Origin: Lanius collurio
Lineage: Eukaryota; Chordata; Aves; Passeriformes; Laniidae
Length of the DNA stretch: 64,000 nucleotides
NCBI GenBank assembly: GCA_020086605.1
Contig: JACBWW010000016.1
Coordinates: 16,343,512-16,407,511, forward strand
Direction of reading: 5' to 3'
The translations under genes and the position numbers were made by a program. Below the pieces are notes generated by a model. It worked only from the letters and a program-made list of their open reading frames with translations, ran no database searches and had not been told where the DNA came from. Positions within the stretch are counted from its first letter, which is position 1. The number at the start of each line of letters is the position of its first letter. Below are positions 54,941-64,000 of the stretch, piece by piece.

Positions 54941-55214
54941 TAGAAGCCCACAGGCTGGGGCAGGCCAGGTCCTGCCAGCACAACAGCTAAGCAAGTACCT
55001 GCCGTGCGCCCCGAGACTCCGCCGCTGGCTCTGGACACCCCACCCGCAGCACAGCCCCCACACAGCCTCTTCCCATGGCAGTCGCTTTCCGAGGAGCAGT
55101 GTCCGGCCATGTGGCGGGCATGGCAGGGACATCCCTCCATCCTTGCCCAGCAACAGTTTGGGGTGGCTGGGGGTGTTCAGCCCCACTCACCCCATAGAAC
55201 ACCAGCGCCTCTTG
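54941..55214. other. Noncoding, no gene seen
   Basis: G+C-rich sequence with a moderate number of CpGs (TGCCGTGCGCCCCGAG, CTCCGCCG). No gene is recognised. Confidence 0.5.
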
Positions 55215-55345
55215 CTCTGCATCTTTTTATGACTCCAGCTGTAATTAACACCAGTGATATTTTTTTTTTAATCCAAAGAGATACAATTAATGTTTAATGC
55301 CCCTGTTTTCTTGCGAATTGCCAGGACTATTAAGAACTGAGCACT
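55215..55345. promoter_or_regulatory. Weak candidate CNE
   Basis: CTTTTTATGACTCC, GCTGTAATTAACACC, a T9 run, ACAATTAATGTTTAATGCC and TTGCGAATTGCC then CTATTAAGAAC. Short AT-rich core with one retained CpG. Confidence 0.33.
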
Positions 55346-56814
55346 GATTGAAGAGGCAGATGTTTCTGCTGCTGAGAGAGAGGCAGAGAGCCCTGATAAA
55401 ATGGTTGGGTCCTGTCCCACCTCTGGACCTCAGGACAGTGAGTTGGGGCAACATCCAGTACTGCAGGGCTGACCCAGAGAAGCAGGGAGGAAGGGGTGGA
55501 AGGTTGTCCTATTTTTCCCCACCACTCAGTTATAGGTATCCTCCAGTGCTATGGCCTTTGTTGAGCACTTGGTCATGGGGCATTGCTGCCAGCATATGCT
55601 CTAAACTCACCATCTCCTGGAGAAGGGCTTTCAGGCACAGAGGTGTGAACACACCCTGTTCCATTCTCATCCCGGATCCTGCAGCTGACCCAGCTTGCAG
55701 CTGCCCTGGCACCCTGGCTCATCACCACCACCATGAGACACAGGAAACTACACCTTCCCTGAGCTGCTGCTGCTGCAGCCAGTCCTGATAAGGCACCATA
55801 GGAAGGGCTGGGCCAGTGCCAGACTGATTTCTCCCAGCTCCTGACAGGGCTAGTGCGCATCTGCCCCAGGAGCAGGGGTACTGCAGCCCTTCTGGGCCTG
55901 CTTTCAAGTGGGAAGGCTGGGGCTGGGCAGAATGAAGAATGCAGTAACATGCTGTGCCCCTGTCCCTGGGCTGGATTGAGCATTAGATGTCTCTGAGGAG
56001 GGGAGGAAGGGAACTTTGCAGGGGGCCAGGAGAGTAAATACTTCTCCTTTCCCTTAAAAAAATGTGCTTTTTCCCCTGGGGAATGGCATTGCAGAGCCCT
56101 GGAATTGACGCAGCTGCCAGAGGTGATGGATGGCGCCAGCTGATGGAGCAAAGCGGGTCAGCAGAGCAGAAACCAGCAGGCACAAAGAGGGAGCATCCCT
56201 GCTAACCAAGGCAGGCGGTGACACCCTGTGCCGGGGCTGGGCCCACAACAGCCCCCTCTGTGTTGGGCTGGAGAGTCGGCACAGCTGGAGTACCTGGGGT
56301 GCCATCCTGCGATGCCCCCGGCTTTACCCCAACTGCACCCGCCAACAAGAAGGGCCTTTCTTCATCTCCACACAAGCCTTGATTGTTCAGATGCTTCCCC
56401 TGCCGCTGCCTTGTGCTTCTGCCCTCCCCAGAGACCGTTCTGGGAGGAAATGGAGGATCTGCAACATCTGCATGACAAGAGCTGCTGGGACTTCAGAGTT
56501 TCAAAAGGAACTGAGACTCCTCATGTGAGTCCAGACCAGTTTGTTTTGGTCCCTTCAGCAGCTCCAGACCAGGACATCTCAGTTCTCTCAACAGCTGTTC
56601 TGTGTGACTGTGCAAGCCCACAACCCACCCTATCTCAGTTTTCCCACCAGTGGCTGAAGTCCTGCTTCACCTTTGCAGGTGTGCAGCAAAGACTGGGTGC
56701 ATGCATTTGAGCCAAGGCAGCCCCAAAAACTGGGGAGCTGCAGTGCCAGCTTCCCAGGGCAGTTGTGCTGCCAGGTCCTCTGCCTTCCCTCCTGGGCACA
56801 CAGGACTCTGCTGG
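55346..56814. other. Noncoding, no gene seen
   Basis: Ordinary G+C-balanced sequence. The 192-codon minus frame at 55573-56151 shows no domain. Confidence 0.55.
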
Positions 56815-56870
56815 CCATCTCACAGATGAGAAGGGGGAAATTGAAATGTGGAAGCCTGGGCTAGTGTGAG
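56815..56870 (-). repeat. Doubtful MIR-like fragment
   Basis: CATCTCACAGATGAGAAGGGGG followed by AAATTGAAATGTGG resembles the reverse MIR core (TTTCACAGATGAGGAAACTGAGGCAC). The match is short. Confidence 0.25.
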
Positions 56871-59739
56871 TCTCGGAGGACTCTCCAAGTAGGGATCTGG
56901 CCACCTTTTGAGGCTGGTAGGAGGAACTGAGTTTTTGTAAATGGTGGAGGCAGTGGTTGCAGACAGAAATGAAAAGACAAGACAGCTGTGTAAAATCAGC
57001 CCAAACATCACTGAAACTTGTGTGCAGTCTCTCTTTCTTCTGAGAGACATATAGAGAGCCTCTGGGCAGGGGATGGAACAGCAGCTTGCAGTGATGCCAA
57101 GGGGATGCTGGCACTTGTGCTGTGACTGGGGCTTACAGACACCCACACCAGCCTAGAAGCTCCTTCCTCTGCCAGCAGGAAATGTCTTCTCCCCAAGCAT
57201 TGTCCCCATCAGCCACTCATGGGAGGGCAGGTTATGTCCCACTCAAGCTTGGGGCTGTGGGTAGGATCAGGAGGAGATCTGAACAAAGGCGCAGGCCACA
57301 CTAAGCTGTAGAAAGTAAGAGCTCTTTGGAAGGTTGGAGGAAAACAGGATGCAGTGAGCCCAAGGCTTGAGACTCAGGACTGCAACATACTCCCTATCTC
57401 TCTTGTGGGGTCAGCAGACCTTTACCTTCCTTTCACTCAAGCACAAGGAGTAGAAGAAGCTCCTGCCTCAGCTGAGAGTCCATACTTTTTGCTCAGATCC
57501 CCTTGGACAGAGGCTCACAATGTCCTCCAGGGATGCAGAGCTACGTTGTCCTTCCTGCTGCTTGGGGACAGGTCTCCCCCAGATGCGTGTCAGAAAAGAG
57601 CCCAGGTGTCCTGGCTCTGATACCATTTTCTGTCTCCTGTTGAGGAATGTATGCTAGCTGAAGCTGCTAGGCTGAAGGATGTATCTCTGGAGGGATCTGA
57701 ACCCTGAACTGTCATCTTTGCACTCTAGCAAACCCAGCTGCTGAGTCCCTGTGCAGCACCGACTGCTGCTCCAGGGGATGTGAGGAGGAGGAATGCAGGG
57801 AAGGGGCTCAGCTTCAAATCGATTCTGAGAACCGTGATAAGAATCTCTTATCACCCTTGTCATTGTAGTGGCTGGGACTGAAATGCTGGGCTGAGTACAG
57901 TCAGATTTTTGCAGACCAGAGTTGAGGAGACAGGGCACAGCAGGGAGCAATTGTGGCTCTGGAATGAGGTCCCCAGGCTTTGAAAACCTGCTTGCTTTCC
58001 AGTGACACTCTAAACCAGCTTTCTCCCAGCCTTGGGGCTGCCCCCAGCTCCTTTCTCCAGCTCTTTCCAAAGAAGAGGAGCTCCTGGTGACACAGATGAA
58101 ATGCAGTGAAGGAATGGATACATGCATGGTGGTCAGGGGTACACAGAAGAGCAGTCCTGGGGGCTGAATATTGCCAGGAGACCAAGAGTGAAAGGAAGAA
58201 CTGGGAAGTTCATGCTCCCACGCCTGCAGCATCCTCCAGCCTCTTCCCACCTTCCACTTATCTGGGCTCAGTGACATCCCTTTAGGGGGTGCAGCACAGG
58301 AACAAAACAGGTACCCAGGAGCCAGTGGAGCTGGCAGTGATCTAGCAGAACTTTCCAGGCCTTTGGGAATTCCCTCTGTTCCCATTGCTGTCCAAAAGCA
58401 AAGGGTAAGGAAGAGGGAGCTGCTAAGCTTATGTACTCAGGTGGTATTAGACTATATAGTGATAGCACAGAGTATCCTCAGCTGTAAGAGGCTCTCCAAG
58501 TGCCCTGCTGCATGTTCTGCCTTTAACCCCTCATGCTTCTTCCCTGCATTTATTAACAACTGTTGATTGGGATTCCAAGGTCATCGAGCCTTGCAGAGGT
58601 GCAGATAAAATCTAAGTCTGCTGCAGTCCCCTGCATCTCTGGCCCCACCAATCCCCATCTATCTACAATCTCTCTTCTCCTGCTAAGCTTTCCTCTGTCA
58701 GAAAAAACCCAGAAGGTTAAACAGCAGCAAGGCCACTGCTCTGTCCTCCTCCAACAACTGTGCAGCTGGGGGATGTGTCATCTTTCCACCTTGTCACCCT
58801 GCTCCCCTTTGCAGTGGCTGTGTGGGATGCCCTGCTGCCAAGTGGGGATGGCCAGGGAGTACTGAGGAGGACAACACTGTTCCAAAAGGCTTGCTGAGGT
58901 TCTGCAGTTGCCTGGGAGGTTTTGCTGCTGGCTCCACACTACTTGTGTCAAAATAAACCTGCTTGAAAGACCCCATGAGCCCCCTGTATATGGGTGCCCT
59001 GCTCTTGGGAGCTCCTGGCCACTGTGAGGTACCCCAGAGCATGGCAGAGCTGGGGACTTGCACAGCAGGGGCTTTGTTGGGCCCAGCAGTTTTGCTGGAG
59101 AGGACGACTCTGAGCTATGGACTGGTTTTTCCTATCATGGACCAGATCCAGGTTTCATGGCTGCTTAGTGGTCAGGGAACTGGCCCACCACTCCCAAGAG
59201 ACAGCTTAGGACTTGCACATTTAATTCCAGGAGGAACAGTGTCAGGTCGAGAGAAATTGGCCCTACCAGAGGATTTATTAATTTCTCCTTCCCTCTGCCT
59301 CCTCACAGTGGCTGTGCTGAGATCCTGTGACTCAGAGTCATCTTGCTAAAGCCAAGGGGAGCTTAGTGCTTAAATGGTTTTCGTGCCACAGCGGAGTTTA
59401 GTGCTTGTCAACAACTCCGAGGTCTTGCAAAAAGCCTTGACAAAACAGCAGCAGGGAGACAAAGAGAGCAGGCACCAGTGCTGGGAAGGGGGGAGCACAG
59501 GAGCCAAATCTCCAAAGCACCTGCATACATGGGAACATCACATACCCAGCTCCACATATCCCCACTAGCAAATTTGCCTGCCCCACACTCCAGCAAGAAT
59601 TGTATTTGGTCCAGCTCTTAAGTTTAAACTTAATGGAAAAACCTTCATTAAACCTCACTAATGTGGAAAAGCAGAACTGGCCTGTGGTTTTCAAGCCCTT
59701 GCTTTTGTAGGCTCTTGCAGAAATAGATGTACACATACA
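56871..59739. other. Long noncoding stretch, no gene seen
   Basis: The 243-codon minus frame at 57654-58385 has a Ser/Pro/Leu-rich composition and no domain, signal or membrane segment. A small AT patch TTAATTCCAGG ... GGATTTATTAATTTC at 59220-59286 is isolated. No repeat family is recognised. Confidence 0.5.
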
Positions 59740-59880
59740 TTTTGTGTGCTGTATTCACCGGGATGCTTTTCCTGCCGAGGCGAGCCCGCAGCTGGTGGGG
59801 CTGAACACTGTTGCAGTAACGTGCTGGCTCTGCAGATGGGGATAGCAGAGCTCAGAAACTAAACGCGGCTCCAGATGCCA
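59740..59880. other. CpG-retaining patch
   Basis: TATTCACCGGGATGC, CTGCCGAGGCGAGCCCGCAGC, GTAACGTGCTGG and CTAAACGCGGCTCC give eight CpGs in about 120 bp. It could be a small element but lacks a motif cluster. Confidence 0.28.
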
Positions 59881-61109
59881 CTGAAAAAGCTTGCCCTGCC
59901 TGGGGAGGACAAGGAAGACACCCTCACCTCCTCAGGCACCCCAGCTTGCCCCGTTGAGAGGAGAAAACCCTAAAGTAATTTTCTTTCCTTTTGAGTAGCT
60001 GGATTTCCTGGCTATGAATTAGTTTGAGCATGGGATAGCTCAGTTCAAGCTCTGGGACACAGATCGGGCACGGTGCTGATCTGCAAGGCACATGGCACAG
60101 GCAAGCTGGCAAGGTCTGGAGGCCACTCATTCTGTGGACTTCTGGGAAGCCACCCCACACCTTGGTGACAGAATGAGGAGCAAGGAAGCACAGGTAGCAG
60201 GGCACGCTGTCCCCACCATGGGAATGCTGCAGCAATGGCAGCCCCCAAACCACCTGCTCCTGTGGGATCTCTGGCTGCCAGTGGGTTGCCCAAGTCAAAC
60301 ACTTGAGCAGGATTTGGAGGAGAGCTGGGTAGCTTTGTGGGCAGTAATAGTATTTACAGCCTTGCTGGCTTAGGTGCTGATCCAGGGGAAAGGGAGACCC
60401 CTCCCAAGCAAAAACAAAATTGTAACAGTATCTGGCCTCCAGCCTTCCCAAGGGCAGGACTGGCCCCATTCTTTTATTGATGGACCGATGTCCCATGAAC
60501 CTGTGGGTTGATCCCACCAGTACAGTGAGCATTCCTGTGCTGGTGAGATCCTCACCTGGTGTAAACTCACACTTCTCCATGGATTAAGCCCTTCATTCTC
60601 ATGGGAATTGTCAAAGATCTCCTTTCATCACCCCACTCCATGACTTTGCCCTGACATCCACAGGGACTGCCTTCCTTGGCAGCTCTCCTGCCTGATGGGC
60701 AGGGATGGCAGGCAGGCCTATGCACACCCCACACTGTTTTCCCATCACCTGCCTGATGGGCCCGTGTGTTTTCATTTAGTCAACATAGGGGAAAGCTGTA
60801 AAACATATGTCTGCTTCCCAAGGAGAAGGAAAAAAATTACTCCAACAGCTTGGTCCAGTTAACAGCTTGGGCTCTTGACTCTGCAGTTGGCTTTTCAGGC
60901 ACTTTGTTTCATGCTCCACATTAGCTGGCCCCCTCTCCGGCTGCGCCAAGGTGTGCATCTGTGGGGAGGGGTATTTGGGGGCAAGGATGCTTGTGGGGAC
61001 AAGGATACCCCCAGGATCTTGGGGAGCATGGTGGGGCTGTGCTGCCCCCTGAGAGCAGGCAGGCAGGAGCATTTCCACCCCACCCTTTGTGGGCTCCTCC
61101 CAGCACAGC
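59881..61109. other. Noncoding, no gene seen
   Basis: The 218-codon minus frame at 59924-60580 has no domain. Ordinary sequence. Confidence 0.55.
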
Positions 61110-61340
61110 TCCCCATCCATCCCATACATTTACCTAACGCTAATGAGACGTATTGATTGGAATGATGGGATTTGTAAAGGTCGCAGGGTTAAAGTACATA
61201 AAACCAGCCTTTCTGGAGCTGCAATATCAGGGCCGATGGGTCTGGTGGGAGAGATTAAAGGCCTCGTGCTGCAAGAATGGAGAGAGCTGACAGCAATTAC
61301 ATTTCAGATGTGTGCATAGTTATAACTCCCCCCCTCCTTA
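61110..61340. promoter_or_regulatory. Strong candidate CNE
   Basis: TACCTAACGCTAATGAGACGTATTGATTGG (within 61131-61160) combines a TAATGAG LIM/VSX-like core, an ATTGATTGG PBX/CCAAT-like core and two CpGs. Then come GGTCGCAGGGTTAAAGTAC, ATAAAACC, GCAATATCAGGGCCGATGGG, GAGATTAAAGGCCTCGTGC and CAGCAATTACATTTC. The pattern is uniform over about 200 bp and differs from both flanks. Confidence 0.5.
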
Positions 61341-62719
61341 CCCGTGGACAGGCAACCATGTCCCCACCACTGCAGAGCAGGTCTCCAACATCCTCCATCT
61401 CCCTTTCAGAAGCAAGTTTTCAACAAAGCAAATCCAGGAATGAAAGAATGAGAGGAAAGGTGAAAGGGAGGGAGAAAGAAAGACTAAAGACCCCATTGGA
61501 GAGGTCATGCCCAGCCCTGTCCCTCTGGTTTGCGCCCATGTTTTGGGATTCCCAGCTGAGCTGTTGTGCCGTTACAGTGTGCTAAAGTTGGGAGAATGTG
61601 AACTCTGAAAACACTGTGGTCCCTTTTGTTAGGGCAGGACTCCCACTACTGGTAATGAGATCATCTGGCAGGTCATTAGAGATCTCTGTCCCCTGGAAAG
61701 GTTCTTGCTCGAGGGCTGGAGGAGTCCAGATTTCCAGAAGCACAAATACAGTTGGCTGGAGGTTTGGCCCAGATCAGGGTTAACAGGTCTTGAGTAAGAG
61801 ACAAATAAATACGGACATCCCTTTTTCTAGAGGTGATTCTCAGCCACACAAAGGAGCTCTGTCTCTTGTGTTCTGCTCTGGGATGTGCCCATAAAAGTTT
61901 ATTCCTAAAGCTCTAGAGCCAGCCTAGCCCATCATCCCTCCTTGCAACCCCTTCTCTACACCGGATGTTTTTTTCTTGAGCCAAAACAGAGAGGAGCACA
62001 GCCAGGAGAGCTGTACTACCTGAAGGTGGAGTGCTTTTAACATCACTGATTCCTGCAGTGGTTATGATGTGCAGGGGAGTAAAATGTGCCTCGGGGTCTT
62101 TCCTGGGTCTCCAGAGGAAACACATAGACAGAGGCACAAGCTAGGCTAAGGGATGTGCTGTGTTAAGGATCAGTGTTGGCAATATCACTACACACAGAAA
62201 CAGCTGAATTATGTCCATGAGTGACCTTCATTAGGCCAGCTCCAGACAAGAGGAAGCTCAGCTCAAGGACCTTTCAGCCCCAGCTCATCTTGACTTCACA
62301 TCACCCACTGTTCCTCTCACAGGAGTATTAACACCAGAGACACCTGGGACTCAGGAAGCCTGGCTCCGTCTGGCATCACACCAAGTCAAGAACATGAGCT
62401 GGGGCTGCATTCCCCCAGGGATGAATCCTAGAATGGAAAAGAAGCCTTTTACCATGCAAGGAAAAAGGCACATTGCTCTCTGGTAATTGTAACTGGCTCA
62501 GGCTCAGAGCTTTTGCCTGGTGCCAAGGCAGGGCTTAGCACGGGATGTGAAGAACCAGTGATCTTCAAAACTCCTGCAGGGCACTTCTGCACAGCAGCAT
62601 TCCCCTGCTGCCTATCCACACATGTTGGAGATTTAAATCCTCCCCCGGAGCCCTGCCAAAAGGACCGCCCTGGGAAACAGGGGCTTCCCCAGTGCTGCAG
62701 CTCATCACCAGGCACTCGC
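61341..62719. other. Noncoding, no gene seen
   Basis: A purine-rich patch at 61430-61490 and ordinary sequence. CCATAAA at 61889-61895 is isolated. Confidence 0.5.
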
Positions 62720-63000
62720 CCATACAGCTTTATTTATCCCTCCCGCGCGCTCTCTTTCCCTCTCAGATGGTAATGAGTGGTTTGCACTGGGAACTAAATG
62801 AAGTTGATTGCCCACTGGTGTCTGCCATTAGTGGTAATTAGTTAAAACATCAGAGTATAAACAGTAAATTGGCTCTAATAATTAATACTAGCACTCAAGC
62901 ATATGAGAGACACAGAGACTGGGAGAGAATCAGCAGCAAGCTTGTAAAATCAGCTGGGGCTGCTTTAATTAAAAAAGAAGGAATGTAAGTAACACAGTAT
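62720..63000. promoter_or_regulatory. Strong candidate CNE, homeodomain-rich
   Basis: GCTTTATTTATCCCTCCCGCGCGC, GGTAATGAGTGG, GTTGATTGCC, GCCATTAGTGGTAATTAGTTAAAAC, GTATAAACAGTAAATTGG and CTCTAATAATTAATACTAGC, then GCTTTAATTAAAAAAG. At least seven TAAT/ATTA cores occur within 200 bp. It is likely an enhancer read by homeodomain proteins, with function inferred from composition. Confidence 0.5.
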
Positions 63001-63829
63001 TGGAAAAAGGACAAAAGCCATCAGGATCTTGCATGTTAGGAGTGTGGTCGTGTCTCCTCTGGAGTGCAGCAGGGCTGAGGACTCACCTCAAGGCTCGGGT
63101 ACCTGCTTGTGCAAGATGCAGAGCCCACAGTGCAGAGGCTGCTGTATCCCTGAGATGCTGGGACACCACTTGTGGGATGAGTTTTAGCCTTGTTGCCAGT
63201 AACCTGGGGCAGTAGGAAGGACTGTAACATGTGAATGTGCTCCTACAGATGTGAGGGTGAGGCAGACAGGTGAGATAATCCCATGTGATTTTTCAGGGGA
63301 GATCTGCTTGGATTAGAGGGTCTGGTTTATTCAGCTGCTCACACTCTCTGCTTATTAAAGGCACCATGCTCTTTCCTTCAGTTACAGATTTGGCCTCAGG
63401 TACCCTTTGGGGAACAAGGCAAAGATAGGTCCTGCTAGGGAAGGTTGGGTCTACCCTTAGAATATTTTTTTTCCCCCCACAGGTTTTGCCAATTTGCATC
63501 CTGTACCTTCTTCCAGCCCCCTTCTTTGCCCTTGTACACCTTCCCCTTGCCCTGGGAAGGCAGGGGCTTCTCATAGCTCTCCCTTGGCAGAAAACCTTTG
63601 CCCCTAAGTGCCTTCAACATTTCATTTTAATGAAAAAAAAAACCAACAAGAACCCAGGATAAAGCAGTGATACTGGTGGTGTTGGGGTGATGCTGAGCAC
63701 TTGGGGCTCCTGGTGAGGGGGTACAATGTGGCCCTCCCTGCAAAGGCAGGCGAGCTGGCCATGCCCCTCACAGCCCCTGGCTTGGGCAGAGGTGGCAGAG
63801 CAGCGTTTGGGGAGGAGGGGCAGGCTGCA
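63001..63829. other. Noncoding, no gene seen
   Basis: Ordinary sequence with a short T8 C6 run near 63464-63478 and A9 near 63632-63641. Confidence 0.55.
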
Positions 63830-64000
63830 TGTATATTGCTATTAATCATCCCCACGTACGTTAACCATGCTAATGTCCTAAGTGACAATAGCCCATCTCA
63901 GCTCATGATTTAGGGTCTGTGAACGGAAGCTGGGCTCCTGGGAGTAAATGTGTGAATCCTCCGCTGGTACTAAACCTTCTAATAAATCTAACGCACACCA
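63830..64000. promoter_or_regulatory. Candidate CNE cut by the window edge
   Basis: TTGCTATTAATCATCCCC, CACGTACGTTAACCATGCTAATG, GTGACAATAGCCC (SOX-like ACAAT), TGTGAACGGAAGC, ATCCTCCGCTGG and TTCTAATAAATCTAACGC. CpGs and TAAT words recur up to the last base, so the element probably continues beyond 64000. Confidence 0.48.

Noticed and set aside
57654..58385. 243-codon minus-strand open frame
   Set aside because: Ser/Pro/Leu-rich with no family resemblance, not flanked by convincing splice sites or promoter.

Overview
This window reads as noncoding vertebrate nuclear DNA, most likely from a bird. G+C is near one half by eye. In 64 kb I recognise no young LINE, LTR, Alu or B1 element, only heavily decayed SINE fragments that resemble MIR. 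There is one long pure (TGGGA)n array and otherwise short homopolymer and dinucleotide tracts. That low repeat load fits an avian genome better than a mammalian one. The assignment is an inference and no species marker was found.

I could not support any protein-coding gene, coding exon, tRNA or rRNA. The longest open frames (about 220-250 codons) are low-complexity-looking Ser/Pro/Leu/Cys-rich translations with no recognisable domain. Several run through repeats or putative regulatory blocks. The window therefore looks like a gene desert or the interior of a very large intron.

What stands out is a series of about 30 short blocks (roughly 100-600 bp) unlike the bland G+C-balanced, CpG-poor sequence between them. 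They are rich in TAAT/ATTA, TTTAT, ATCAAT and octamer-like words, keep CpG dinucleotides in AT-rich context, and often contain palindromes. This is the usual look of conserved noncoding elements (CNEs) around developmental transcription-factor genes. The clearest are near 1.96-2.24, 8.99-9.27, 14.1-14.57, 17.04-17.52, 19.25-19.76, 21.1-21.5, 28.15-28.42, 42.2-43.0, 46.96-47.38, 48.0-48.42, 51.02-51.34, 61.11-61.34, 62.72-63.0 and 63.83-64.0 kb. Conservation itself cannot be seen from one sequence, so these are candidates. I do not name a target gene.

The most unusual internal structure is at 42.2-43.0 kb. An 11-12 bp word (AGAAAATCGCC, with one near copy) occurs four times in about 720 bp, two copies carrying the same extra half-motif in opposite orientation. 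Window-wide, the 8-mer GCCATAAA (a CDX/posterior-HOX type site) was found 11 times by eye, against about two expected by chance. Other structured signals are an 18-bp perfect palindrome at 2726, a 30-bp E-box near-palindrome at 24071, a homeodomain-octamer composite at 17408, paired inverted TCF/LEF sites at 28343/28399, and the (TGGGA)34 array, which is a potential multi-G-quadruplex.
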